Assembly: GCA_000507305.1 (NCBI GenBank)
Contig: DF239836.1
Location: 9,375-73,374 of the forward strand
Source: Breviolum minutum Mf 1.05b.01
Lineage: Eukaryota > Sar > Dinophyceae > Suessiales > Symbiodiniaceae
Length of the DNA: 64,000 bases
Reading direction: 5' to 3'
This document shows positions 42,983-53,062 of this stretch, one piece after another; position 1 is the first letter of the stretch; every line of letters starts with the position of its first letter. Below the pieces are notes generated by a model that worked only from the letters and a program-made list of their open reading frames with translations, was not told the DNA's origin and searched no databases. The position numbers and the translations under genes are program-made.

Positions 42983-43129
42983 CTACAAAGTGGGCACCGA
43001 GAAACCAGTTATCAAGTGGGGTCTGTTGTAAGTCCACATATAGCGGTTATAATCCCAGTTACCTATTTTATAAGGCCATTTTTAGAAGTTGTAACTTCAT
43101 TTACAACTAGTAGGGTACCATCTTGTAAA
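42983..43129. repeat. hairpin family L
   Basis: CTACAAAGTGGGCACCGAGA ... AGTAGGGTACCATCTTGTA. Confidence 0.8.
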
Positions 43130-43527
43130 GGTACTTTGGATTTGTGAAGTACTTAGATATGTTCTTTTCGGTTTTTCATGTCACGGGTGTCTTTTGAAAT
43201 GCCACTGCCCTTCTTCATGCGAGAAAAAAACACAAAACATATGAAGGAAAAACAATTCGCATCCCATGTTTGAGCCAAGATGCATCCTTCATGGGAATTT
43301 AACCCTCCCAATGCCAATGATTTCCAGGAAAAAAACACCTTTGAAAAAAAAAGAGGGGATGACTTGACTCATCATCCGTTGAAGTTTTTTGGTAACCGTG
43401 GCCGGGGGCAAAGCGCTGGAGCCTCCGAATGAGATGAGATACCTGGATCAACTAAGATAGGCGATGGAACATGGACCATGAATGGGTCGATGTATATGTG
43501 TATAAATAATATGTATATATATATATA

Positions 43528-43633
43528 TACCTGGAACCCTTTCATGTTTTTTTCTTTTGGTTGGAGTTGAGGTCTTGTTTTCTTGAGGTCCTGACTTTCA
43601 AAAAATTGAGGTCGAAATTTGGGTTCCATGTAT
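43528..43633. repeat. hairpin family O
   Basis: TACCTGGAACCCTTTCATGT ... GTCGAAATTTGGGTTCCATG. Confidence 0.85.
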
Positions 43634-43689
43634 GTAAACAATATACATTGTTACATCATGTATTTAATTCCTGCTCAAAAAAAGTATGA

Positions 43690-43751
43690 GAGATCTTGTT
43701 CCAGGGAGAGTTTTGCCCTTCAAGGCCGCCTGACATTCACAGCCTTCCAGG
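43690..43751 (+). CDS. candidate exon
   Basis: Reads EILFQGEFCPSRPPDIHSLP before a CCAG|GTAGGC donor (phase 1). Codons end mostly in G/C. It precedes, but does not join in phase with, the C-terminal exon at 43913; an exon between them or another donor would be needed. Confidence 0.3.
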
Positions 43752-43912
43752 TAGGCCTCCATCTATATGAATTTTTCCAATGTGATGACCATCTATACTG
43801 GGACCTGGGATGTCCTCCTGGTACTTAGGAAATGGATACATCTGCATGGTCAAACAAAGAGTAACCAGATACTAACTGGGATGATCCTCCAAGTAGTTAC
43901 CCTCACTTCCAG

Positions 43913-44116
43913 CCGGACACCCCAACCCCGGGACGCTCCTATTTTTGCCGGATCCTCCGCATCCTCGTAGGTTCACATGGCCTGGAACGAGGGGAACTTT
44001 TGGACCGTGAAGGCGGCAAAAAAACGACGTTGGAAGTTAGGGATAGCCAGAAAAACCCCGAAAGACTAAGAAGGGAAGCTGAAAAAAAGGACCAGGTTGG
44101 AAAAAAGGCCAGTTAG
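43913..44116 (+). CDS. C-terminal exon, charged helical tail
   Basis: Acceptor CACTTCCAG|C followed by 67 codons in phase 0 without an ATG: PDTPTPGRSYFCRILRILVG, SHGLERGELLDREGGKKTTL, EVRDSQKNPERLRREAEKKD, QVGKKAS, then TAG at 44114-44116. The other frames stop repeatedly. The charged, helix-forming end, high GC3 and good acceptor make this one of the most convincing coding segments of the window. Family unknown. Confidence 0.6.
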   Translation, partial: PDTPTPGRSYFCRILRILVGSHGLERGELLDREGGKKTTLEVRDSQKNPERLRREAEKKDQVGKKAS

Positions 44117-44395
44117 AAATATTGTCTGTTTTTTTTAGTGGAAAATACATAAATGAATTACGAGCTATAATGAGATTACATGAGTTGTTGAGTAGTCCCA
44201 TTTTGCTAGCGAATTTTATCCCGGGCCATTTGTTTGCGTACATACGTTTTTTTTTTTGGGAAATACGGCAAGTTTCAGTTTGGGTAAAATGCTGTCTCAG
44301 GTCAGAAACAGAAAACCACCAACATCTCTACACAGGTGGTTGCAGGAATGAATTTTTGGCCTGGATTATTCAACATGGGCCCCGAAAGCCAGGTA

Positions 44396-44497
44396 TACCC
44401 TGAAACTAACAGTTCGCACCTGAAAATAGACCCCTGGAAAGGAGATTTCTATTGGAAACCATGATTTTTAGGGGCTATGTTAGTTTCAGGGAGGGTA
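44396..44497. repeat. hairpin family D
   Basis: TACCCTGAAACTAACAGTTC ... GCTATGTTAGTTTCAGGG then AGGGTA. Confidence 0.85.
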
Positions 44498-44699
44498 AGT
44501 AGTGTGAAATAACTCCACTTATAAGGGGTCAGTGAAAAACTCCCAAGTGAAACCCATTGATTCATCGGCGATTTTCTAGGGGTGAAATCACATCGGTGAT
44601 GATGTTGGGTGACTGAAAAATCCTGCACCAAGAGTGTTGAGCCACAGAAAAGCTTCAGAAACATGCTTGCTTGGTTAATTGGAGGAGATGAAAGTAACT

Positions 44700-44803
44700 T
44701 ACACCCCTGAAATTAACATGGAACCTACAAATCATCCATTTAGAAAGGAAAATGATCTTCCAAACCTTCATTATTATGTTTCATGTTGATCTTCCGGGGT
44801 CTA
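44700..44803. repeat. hairpin family E
   Basis: TACACCCCTGAAATTAACAT ... CATGTTGATCTTCCGGGGTC. Confidence 0.85.
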
Positions 44804-45287
44804 CCCTGTTTGGGCTTGGCACTTTTAGCTTTACACTAACGTACACATGTGAAAAAAGATATATACATACTACAGTCTATATACTATACACTTCATACCA
44901 TATACTACATTCTATATCCTATATCCTATATTTTTTCTACTGTATACTCACTTATACAGGGACTAGAACACGCCATGAAATCAGGATCCCATCATTAGCC
45001 AATCATACTTTCATGTCATTTTCGTGGAACAAATATCGGAAGATCAGCCAAAAGATAGGGCCATTGCCTAAATTCTAGAGGAGAAGTCATAGGAATCCTT
45101 ACCAAAAATCCATGTCAATAGTGACCAGGATATCTCTCATAATCACCGATCCAGGGCTTTGAACCCCCTTTTTGGGGGGTTCACTTCCTTTCAGGTCAAA
45201 ATTCCCGCTGATCGCAAGGCTTTGCCTGGGGAAATTCCGTGGGGTTTTGGTGGGGCATTGGAGGTAAGTAAGTGCTACCCAGGATGA

Positions 45288-45410
45288 CCCCTCCCTAACA
45301 TGTTCGCCGTTCGCCCCCTGCAAGATGGTGGGTTGGAAGATGAAGACTTTCTTTTTTGGGAGTTTGCCAACTTTTTCAGGGGGCTATGAACGTTCGTTTT
45401 AGGGAGGTTA
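45288..45410. repeat. hairpin family D, diverged
   Basis: CCCCTCCCTAACATGTTCGC ... CGTTTTAGGGAGGTTA. Confidence 0.65.
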
Positions 45411-45587
45411 CCCTTTTGAAATTGAAACTTGGATATGCAACACTTGCCATATTGATATGGTAGTTTGAAAGGAAAGACTTTTTGCTACACAATTTTTCCA
45501 GTATCTTTTCGTCAAATTTCCCGGGTGTAGATAGTTTCTCCTTTTTTAAAAGTGAATTTTTATTCGAAAAGTGACCTTATATACCAG

Positions 45588-45692
45588 ATGATTTCAAGTG
45601 ACCTTTTGATCCCCTAACGTTGGAGGTCACCAACAGCCCTTGAAAGGGTCACGTTTTCACCATCCCAAAAAGGTCACCAGCAGAATTGCCAG
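45588..45692 (+). repeat. family J element
   Basis: CCAG|ATGATTTCAAGTGACC ... GCAGAATTGCCAG|GTAAAT; the first base of the usual GT has changed to AT. Confidence 0.8.
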
Positions 45693-45725
45693 GTAAATCT
45701 GTTCTTAAACTTTCACAACACATTA

Positions 45726-45830
45726 CCTAATGGTCAAAAAAGATGGTTTGCCGATGCCAAAAGATAGGTTAGTAAAGGGTCCAAAAAATAAACCAATATG
45801 TAGGGACGGTTAGCCATCTACTTTCACAAC
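45726..45830 (+). repeat. family Q, 5' fragment
   Basis: TAATGGTCAAAAAAGATGG through GGGACGGTTAGCCATCTACT, about 100 bp of the Q sequence. Confidence 0.7.
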
Positions 45831-46269
45831 CAATTGGTCCATAGATTTGTGACTCGGGCAACATAAATGGACCCGACTTCCTCCCTCTGATGCGGTTGGT
45901 TTCCTTCTTCAAAACGCCAACGTAAAGATTTGTATACATCGAAACTTCGGTGGAAGGGTGGCATATCTTGGGAAACAAAAAGAGATTCTGTTTATTTGGG
46001 CCCCTGTATCCAAAACAGTGGTTGGGAGATTATTACTGCACTGTATCCAAAACAGTGGTTGGAACTTTTTTTTTGACCATGAAAAATGTGTACTTGCAGT
46101 GAGTGTTGGATGTATTGATCATTCTTTGGGGGTGTTTTCAACTTAAAGCCATTTTTCGCGTGGCTAAGCATTTTGGAAATCACCTCCATTTTCACCTTCA
46201 ATTCTAGACCCCCATTTGGCACCCCTTATGCCCATTTGGAAATTCTGGTGAATCGTTTTTGGTTGCAGG

Positions 46270-46490
46270 TTTTGGGATGATACTGCCCAGTTGTTTTATT
46301 GGGACGATAATAAGCCATTGGTTCATAGATCTGGGTGTTTCCAAAAATAGTGGTTTTTCCCCCCAAATCATCCATGGATTAATACGGGTTTTCCATGATT
46401 TTCACCATCCATTTTGGGGGTACCACTATTTTTGGAAATACCCATCCTCTATGAACCAACCCAGGATTTCATGGTTCATGTCACTGGTGG
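46270..46490. repeat. TIR element family H split by family A copy A6
   Basis: Left part TACTGCCCAGTTGTTTTATT, right part AACCCAGGATTTCATGGTTC, with A6 between them. Confidence 0.65.
46331..46445. repeat. hairpin family A, copy A6, nested in a family H element
   Basis: CTGGGTGTTTCCAAAAATAG ... TTTTTGGAAATACCCAT, lying between the two halves of a family H copy (about 46270-46330 and 46446-46490). Confidence 0.8.
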
Positions 46491-46535
46491 GTTGCCAGTT
46501 GCCACTGCGCCATTGGATGCGGGTTGTGTTTGCAG

Positions 46536-46605
46536 GGTGTGGAGTACAAGTACATCGTCTCGCAGAATGAACCTTGTTTGAGGGGTTCAAAAGGGAGTTC
46601 CGCAG
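46536..46605 (+). CDS. candidate exon interrupted by an insertion
   Basis: Acceptor TGTTTGCAG|G in phase 0. Reads GVEYKYIVSQNEPCLRGSKG then SSAA. The block ends in an 11 bp direct repeat (46598-46608 and 46732-46742) that flanks a 123 bp insertion; skipping the insertion continues the frame as SRGFTSK to an AAG|GTTTCT donor at 46763/46764. The EYKYIV word is reminiscent of starch-binding CBM20 domains, but far too short to assign. Confidence 0.4.
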
Positions 46606-46608
46606 CCT

Positions 46609-46731
46609 TCTTTGGAGGATCATCCCTGGACTTGGATACGTGGTTCATAACCATGGTAAGTCTCCTCATCAACTGGGATTGTTACTCTTCCAAATCAACT
46701 AAATGACTGACTTGTAAATTGTAAATGGGGC
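46609..46731. mobile_element. 123 bp insertion with 11 bp target duplication inside coding sequence
   Basis: Flanked by TTCCGCAGCCT (46598-46608 and 46732-46742). Interior has the family B' left arm (TTTGGAGGATCATCCCTGG) and a decayed right arm. Confidence 0.7.
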
Positions 46732-46739
46732 TTCCGCAG

Positions 46740-46763
46740 CCTCCAGGGGTTTTACATCCAAGG
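46740..46763 (+). CDS. continuation of the interrupted exon
   Basis: 24 bp after the right-hand 11 bp repeat, reading on in the frame of 46536-46605 and ending at a GT donor (TCCAAG|GTTTCT). If the insertion is removed as an intron by pairing the two repeat copies, the acceptor is CCGCAG| but the left border would be CC, so the actual splice positions remain open. Confidence 0.3.
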
Positions 46764-47147
46764 TTTCTCATTGGTATCCTGTCGATTTATTCGATTTTTG
46801 TAGCCACTAAACACGCACTTGGGAAATGGTTGGAAAGCACCATGTCCATCCATTCAAAAGCCTGCTTGTTTAGACTTCCAGGTTTTAGTTTTGTTTTGCC
46901 ATGAACTTTTGCTGGTTGATTTGGGAAATTTGGGCGATCACCAGCTGGGACGTATATATGTATATATAACCTGTTATTAGATAAGTACTTTATATCTACA
47001 TCTTTGTAGAGGAATCAAACCGGCGCGATTCGAAATCCCGCTGGATTTTCCTTCCATCAAAAGTTTTTTCATATGTCACCGACTCTAATTGTGTGAATCA
47101 CGACATCATGGCGCCACTTCTGTAAACAAAAGAGACAGAATTAGTTG

Positions 47148-47248
47148 GATGTTTCCGAAAATAATGGTACCCCCCGAATCATCGATTTTAATAGGGTTTT
47201 CCATTATAATCCATCCATTTTGGGGTACCACCATTTAAGGAAACACCC
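47148..47248. repeat. hairpin family A, copy A7 with long direct repeats
   Basis: GGATGTTTCCGAAAATAATGG on the left, AAGGAAACACCC on the right; flanked by AATTAGTTGG on both sides (47139-47148 and 47249-47258). Confidence 0.8.
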
Positions 47249-47285
47249 AATTAGTTGGAGAGGGGTTGTTTTTAAGTGTTCCATT

Positions 47286-47421
47286 CCGGGGTCCACCATA
47301 AGAACCTTGTTACATGGGAAAATCGGGCCCCTAAAAGATGACAGGTAGCGTTTGTCCCTTGGTGATGTTTAGGGTTTCTCCTATTTTTTAGGGTTGTTTC
47401 AGGTGATTATGGGAAACCCTG
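47286..47421. repeat. family P element
   Basis: CCGGGGTCCACCATAAGAAC ... GATTATGGGAAACCCTG. Starts 28 bp after A7. Confidence 0.8.
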
Positions 47422-48205
47422 CTAAGTGTTCCATTCTCCCTCAAAAAGGTCCAAACGGTTTGGGGTTGTTGAAAACCAGCTTTTTTCATAGGGAAAATGG
47501 CACGGTGCCCTTGGCGGCCCCCAGCTGTGTAACGCCCCTGGAGGAGCCCTTCAAAAAGGGGATATACCCAATAAATATCCACTATATACGGTGTGGGTTG
47601 ATGTGAAAGGGGCCCTCCATCCCAAGGGTTTTCCCACCAGTTTCCCTATGATTTTTCGGGTGAAAAAGGGTTCAAACACGTCCATGGCTTCATTTTCTAG
47701 TCATGAGCTTTCCGATCCCTCCGCTCAGGGCAATCATCGGTATCTCGGACTTGACCACCAGGGATGGTATCCTATGATACAACGTTGATGGTTCAGAAAT
47801 CCGGCGAACAAAACCACCTGGGATGGTACTAAAACCTTGTAAATCATGGGAGAAACTACCTGTTCCTCACCTGGTGAGTTCACCGGATTTCGAACGAACC
47901 ATCAACAGTATCAGTATTGGGGGTTTGTGATTTTGGAGCCAGGGATTTGTTCATGTGTATTTTCCGATCCTACATGAGGAGCTAACCCTAAAATCCTGAA
48001 AATCACAGGGTATTTTTGTTTTTTTTTGTGTAAGTTTTTCATAGCCTAGGGCCTAGGCCTTACATTGCTAAAGGGCACCATGGTGCTTAAGGTTCATACC
48101 CGTTTCCAAAAAACATCAAGGAAGTGGAAAGTGGCTGTGGCCCCCTTTTGTTGGAATCATACAGTGGCCTCCATGATGAGGAAGAGCTTTAAACACATGG
48201 AAAGA
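47422..48205. other. no convincing gene
   Basis: Family C element 47779-47910 and one weak + strand reading at 48080-48200 (HTRFQKTSRKWKVAVAPF). Otherwise nothing. Confidence 0.35.
47779..47910. repeat. hairpin family C
   Basis: CGTTGATGGTTCAGAAATCC ... GAACCATCAACAGTA. Confidence 0.8.
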
Positions 48206-48323
48206 TGGCTAGTCAACCTACCCCCCCATGTACAGTACCTCCTCCAGAAATAGCCGGCCTTATTAAGGGCGTATTATATAACTATTGGTACGTTAAGGGG
48301 GGGTACAGTAGGTTGACCAGCCA
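48206..48323. repeat. hairpin family N
   Basis: TGGCTAGTCAACCTACCCCC ... GGTACAGTAGGTTGACCAGC: outer arms nearly perfect. Confidence 0.85.
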
Positions 48324-48407
48324 TAAAATGTGGGGGCTGCTCTTGTTGTTTTTCCAACGTCTCAGTATGATTCCATGCTTCTATGTTTTCAAAGGATTTG
48401 GTTGATG

Positions 48408-48985
48408 AGGGTTTTTCCATATCCTCCAAACACGTGGTAGTCTGGATAGAGAATTCGAAGGATTTGGTGATGAGATTTTCCATGCCCCCAAACACGTGGT
48501 AGTCTGGATAGAGACTTGTAAGAATTTGGTGATGATTTTTTGTTCATAGCTCCAAAAGCAGGTGGTATTCTGGATAGAGAATTGGAAGGATTTGATGATG
48601 AGGGTTTTCCATATCCTCCAAACATGTGGTAGTCTGGATAGAGAATTGGAAGGATTTGGTGACAAGGTTTTTCCATACCCCCCAAACACGTGGTAGTCTG
48701 CATGCGAATTGACTGGCTAGAGAATTGGAAGGATTTGGTGACAAGGTTTTCCGAACCCCCCAAACATGTGGTAGTCCGGATAGAGACTTGTAAGAATTTG
48801 GTGATGATTTTTTGTTCATAGCTCCAAACAGCAGGTTGTATTGTGGATAGACAATTCGCAATGCTAAAAGCATTTGGTGATCCGCAAAACAGGTTGTAGT
48901 CCGGATAGAGAATTGGCGATGTGAAAAGGATTTGTTTATGAGCCTTTGGATACCCCCCAGAACAGGTCGTACTCGGGAGAGAGTA
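48408..48985. repeat. minisatellite, unit about 60-66 bp
   Basis: About nine imperfect units, each with CCAAACAYGTGGTAGTCTGGATAGAGA and GGATTTGGTGA(T/C)-like motifs; some units carry TTTTTTGTTCATAGCTCC instead of TTTTCCATATCC. One unit (about 48695-48722) has an extra segment. Confidence 0.9.
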
Positions 48986-49179
48986 AAGATTGGTCAATCT
49001 TTTCCAGGATGACCGTTTCTTGAGAAGCATGTGTCGATCAAAGAGCATGGGGAATTTCAGAATGGCGGTTTTGTGTTTATGTTTTCAGGTTGGATGGTTG
49101 GAAATTCGATCATTTGATACTGATTCACTGAAGCGCGGTAGGTTCGGGCAACAGCCCGAACGCCTGCAACCAGTTAGTT

Positions 49180-49329
49180 TACACGTTCTAAACAATACGA
49201 CCTCACCATTTGCTACGTCTACCCCGATCTGCGATAGATGCGATAGATCGGGATCCATTTCTTGGTTCCAAGTCCTGCCCCCAAGAGTTGGCAAATGTCT
49301 CAAGATGAGGTGTTGCTTGACAACCCAGC
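49180..49329 (-). CDS. candidate exon, minus strand
   Basis: Minus acceptor TTTTTTTCAG|G at 49329. Reads WVVKQHLILRHLPTLGGRTW then NQEMDPDLSHLSQIGVDVAN and GEVVLFRTCKL. Phase with the upstream exon (49417-49564) does not fit the simplest GT donor, so the border needs checking. A + strand frame (48990-49439) is also open here but has weaker splice signals. Confidence 0.4.
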
Positions 49330-49416
49330 CTGAAAAAAACACCCCGCGCATTTTTTTCCCGCAAACCCCAGAGAGATTCTTGGGGCGCCTTGGTTGGTTG
49401 AAAATTTGGGCAGAAC

Positions 49417-49564
49417 CTGGGTGTGGAGGCATGCGCTGAGGAGTTGCTTTTGTGATGTCATCGCCTTCATGTGGAAGCTTTTAGATCCATGGATAGGGGC
49501 CACGTCGTAACCCATTTGACATTGGTGTATGTCGGAGTTGGTTTGCTGCAATTCCCGCAACATC
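49417..49564 (-). CDS. candidate exon, minus strand
   Basis: Minus acceptor CTTTCTTCCAG|G and donor CACCCAG|GTTCTG. Reads MLRELQQTNSDIHQCQMGYD then VAPIHGSKSFHMKAMTSQKQ and LLSACLHTQ, with a strong excess of C/G third positions. A further minus candidate lies upstream at about 49985-50062 (acceptor TTTACCAG|T) but two frames are open there. Unassigned. Confidence 0.45.
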
Positions 49565-50731
49565 CTGGAAGAAAGGGGTGAAGGTTTTCTAATCATGATG
49601 TTTCCCGATTCTGGAAGAAACCGGTGATTACGTAGTTATTCCAAAACGATGGTAGATCACAGTGGGGTTTTCCGCTTGGCCATTTCAGGGAATTCGTTGG
49701 CTGGTGAAATATGATCACTCGCCCAGATGATTGCATGATACTTCAAGTCTTTATTTAGATTCAGGGGAAATTTTCAGTATACTCCCAAATATCCCAACCT
49801 TGGTACCTACCCTCAAACCAAAAATTCAAAACTTCTGACTTCATTTGGCGCAAGCATCAACTGCCCAGCCCCTGTTTTCTTCAATACATTCCTCCCCTCA
49901 TCGAGTTCTGCTTCCACTGGAGGTGGGAAGGTGGCAACAACCACACGTTCCAGGTGTGGCAGCTTTGGGGCCTGAAAAACCTAGGTGGTTTGTTTCAAAA
50001 GAATCAGTCCAAAAAACTCGGGGAAGAGGGTCCAATTGACGAACAAGGTCTTCAACTGATTGAACTGGTAAATGGTGAGCGATTGAAAATTCTGAAAATG
50101 GTAGTATTGCAAAAGAAAAATGTGGACACTTTTCCGGAAAAGAACCCACGAAAAATATTTCACCGAAGGAGCTTTTCCAGAAATGGAACACCAAAAAATT
50201 CATGGTCAAAAAATTCATGTTTTAAAATTGGCCATAATATTCAAAACTGTTTTGATGTGGTTTGATGTTCTTGTTGTTGTGAAAAGAGGGTGGGTGCCTT
50301 AAAATGGTTCGAGAAAATCCGCCCCAAAAAATCCGCGGTGGGCTGGGTTCCCCTGTTGCCTGTCAAATTATGTGGCTATTTTGACAATTCCACGGTGGAT
50401 TTTTTTTATGGCCAAGTTACCTTAGTGGAACAGTTTTCCTTATAGAGCTCAGCTGCAACAGGGTGGAACCTCGAAAAATTTCAGCCGGTTGGCAAAAATC
50501 ATTCATGTTCCAGGAGGCATTTTTAAAGGGGTGCCAATAAGGTCCTTGATCTGAGACATCCAAAAATTCAGTCGGCCTGAAATGCCAAATCTCAAAAACA
50601 CTCTGAACTCACTTTCCGGTGGCAAAGTTGTTTAGAAATCCCTGCCGAAACGCACGATTGTGTACTGGAACATTATCAATATATTTGGTTTTTCTTTGTT
50701 ATGTTTTTTTTTTGTGTTGAAAAAAATAAAC

Positions 50732-50849
50732 CTGGGCAAATTACTGCGACCTTTCCTGCCGAGGTCACCCCAAATGGTGGTGATTGTAAGGGAACCCCCC
50801 AAAATGACCTGATGATTTAGGTTTAGGAATTATAGTAATTTGCCCAGAT
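50732..50849. repeat. hairpin family K with a 6 bp target duplication
   Basis: CTGGGCAAATTACTGCGACC ... TTATAGTAATTTGCCCAG; ATAAAC on both sides. Confidence 0.9.
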
Positions 50850-51334
50850 AAACAAACAACCAACCAACCAAACAAACAAACAGACAAACAAACAAGCAGA
50901 AATAAGTTAAGCTTGTCTATAACCCCGATGATCCGAACGCCAAATTGATCCAAATTCAAATCCGTGTCAAAGATTGGACATCCACAAGTGGGGTTTGTTG
51001 GACACACGGGCTGAACTTCCCTGGGCCTGTTTTTTCCCGGTTTTTGCAGACATCAAAATGGTCATTTTTTAGTAGGAAAACCAATAGTTCTTGGGTACCA
51101 CCATTTTGGGAAACCCATAAAAGGAGCATTGGAAGGTTTTTTTTCCTGGTTGGTTTCGTAACATATTTCATGACCCTTCATTGGCACAAATTCCTTTTAC
51201 TAGTTGGCAATGCTAGATATAAGGTCTCCGTTTGAAGCCTCCTTCTGTTTGTACGATTTTTTTGGTGTATAGTTAAGCTTGTCGTTTTGATATTCCCGGA
51301 GATTCATGAAATAACTCCTCAGACATGATTTCCC

Positions 51335-51487
51335 GCATGCTTTGGGATATGTTGAAAACAACAGTTCCCCTGTTTCCAACCCCTTAACAGCTTCCCTCGA
51401 AGAATTCTCGTCCCCGTTTGCCTCGATCCTGCCGCCCGTTCAGTGCACTGGTGGACGCCGCCTTCTTGACGGCTGGGAATCAGCTTG
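51335..51487 (+). CDS. candidate exon, strand not certain
   Basis: + frame HALGYVENNSSPVSNPLTAS then LEEFSSPFASILPPVQCTGG and RRLLDGWESA, stop at about 51485. Protein-like and GC3-rich. The minus strand is open as well (SRQEGGVHQCTERAAGSRQT). The convincing + exon at 52086 makes + more likely. Confidence 0.35.
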
Positions 51488-51528
51488 ATGAGAAGACTTG
51501 AATTCATGTCACTGCGCAGGAAAAAAAA

Positions 51529-51735
51529 GACGGTGGTTTGAAACACACCCTGGAAGAATAACATGGAACCTACAAATCACCCATTTAGAAAGAAAAATGA
51601 TCTTCCAAACCTCCATGATTAATTATATTCCATGTTACTCTTCCGGGGTGTATTTTTTATTTTCACCTCATTTTGGGGAAGATGGGACCCATCTTGACTC
51701 ATATTTTTCAAATGGGTTGAAACGTTTAACCACCA
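51529..51735. repeat. hairpin family I carrying nested family E
   Basis: Left arm GACGGTGGTTTGAAA, then E6, then TTTTTTATTTTCACCTCATT ... GGGTTGAAACG. Confidence 0.75.
51544..51652. repeat. hairpin family E, copy E6, nested in family I
   Basis: ACACCCTGGAAGAATAACAT ... CATGTTACTCTTCCGGGGTG then TA. Splits a family I element (51529-51735). Confidence 0.85.
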
Positions 51736-51853
51736 AAAAGGGGGGGTTGAAAAGTTTTTTTTTTGTACCTGAAGAACGCCCCTTTTGAGTGGACCGGATG
51801 GGGTTTAGAAGATTATACTGTACATAAAATTAGGGGAACATGTGAAGTAAGAT

Positions 51854-51959
51854 TACACCCCTGAAATTTAACATGGAACCTGAAAAGAAGTCCCTGGAAA
51901 AGGAGATTCCTTTCGGAAACCATCATTTTCAGGTTCCATGTTGATTTTCGGGGGAGTAT
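51854..51959. repeat. hairpin family E
   Basis: TACACCCCTGAAATTTAACA ... CCATGTTGATTTTCGGGGGA then GTA. Confidence 0.85.
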
Positions 51960-52085
51960 TGTATATTAACTACTGTTTTTTTGCATGTGGAATTGATGTA
52001 CCATTAGTTAATTGGCTTAGTTTGTACTATTTGATTGTCAATCTTGATAGAAACTTCTTCACATAGCTCGACTTCCTGCTGTCAG

Positions 52086-52206
52086 ACCCCAGAAACATCC
52101 AAACGCCAAATTTGATGCGCTAAAAGAATCACCAGAATCGTTGAGCAGTCCTGAGCAGCCTGGAGGACCATTTTTCCTACTAAATGACGTGCGAACAAGC
52201 AACAAG
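52086..52206 (+). CDS. candidate exon with classical splice borders
   Basis: Acceptor CTGCTGTCAG|A and donor AACAAG|GTGAGG. One base plus 40 codons: PQKHPNAKFDALKESPESLS then SPEQPGGPFFLLNDVRTSNK, ending in phase 0. Among the best-bounded exons of the window. Unassigned; the sequence is polar with a hydrophobic FFLL patch. Confidence 0.5.
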
Positions 52207-52311
52207 GTGAGGGTTGAGCCCCAAGCAGTTTTGGTCTTAGGATTTGACCCGTCCGAAAAGCATCCATTTTTTTTGTGGGCTGACATCCCCTCCCCCCCAA
52301 AAAAAACGCAA

Positions 52312-52445
52312 TCCTCTTCACTGAAACTAACAGCAAGTTAATCCTTGAAAATAGATGGTTGGAGTCGATGAATGACTCTTTTTGGGGTATAAAAAGGTCA
52401 TTTTCACGGGCTTTAAGGCTTTCCCTGTTAGTTTTAGGGAGGGTA
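52312..52445. repeat. hairpin family D
   Basis: CACTGAAACTAACAGCAAG ... CCTGTTAGTTTTAGGGAGGG. Confidence 0.75.
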
Positions 52446-52618
52446 GTCTTCCCCCCAAACTCGGGGTGGTTAAGTTAACAACAGCCATTTTTTTGGTTTT
52501 TGGAACTTTATGAAGCCTGAAACCTCGGGAAGATTCAAGATGGGAAAAGAAATTGAAAATCTTTCCAAAAAGGGGGGTGCAAAACCATGTAGAAAAAACA
52601 TGAAAACAACCATCTTAG

Positions 52619-52722
52619 TACCATCCCTGAAACTAACAAATCGCACCTTAAAATGGATGGTTGGAATACTAATTTCCTATGGCCTGTACTTTCAGGGTCC
52701 ATGGTTCATGTTAGTTTTCGAT
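52619..52722. repeat. hairpin family D
   Basis: TACCATCCCTGAAACTAACA ... CATGTTAGTTTTCG. Confidence 0.75.
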
Positions 52723-52966
52723 TGGATTTCAATCCCGGCTGATTTCAACACAAAAAGCAACAGTGCAATAACTGCAAAAGACCCTAGGAATCCAGTCATA
52801 TTGTGAGAGAATGATTGGGGTGTCCAATCACCTCCTCAGCATAGTATTTAGGTTCCATTACCATTCTCAGAACATGATTGGATCCCTAGGGAGATATGGC
52901 AGATGTTTTTTTTTCTTCGATCCTTTATCGACCTGTATCGATCGGTGGTGCTTTTATTGTTATTTC

Positions 52967-53062
52967 TAGTTGGTGGTTTCAAGGATTGTTTTACTTTTTC
53001 CCCCTACTTGGAGAGATGATCCAATTTGACTTCCGAATATTTTTCAACTGGGTGGTTAAAAA
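52967..53062. repeat. hairpin family I
   Basis: TAGTTGGTGGTTTCAAGGAT ... TTCAACTGGGTGGTTAAA. Confidence 0.75.

Noticed and set aside
48408..48985. CRISPR-like array
   Set aside because: Units are contiguous and diverged with no constant repeat/variable spacer pattern; the genome is eukaryotic.
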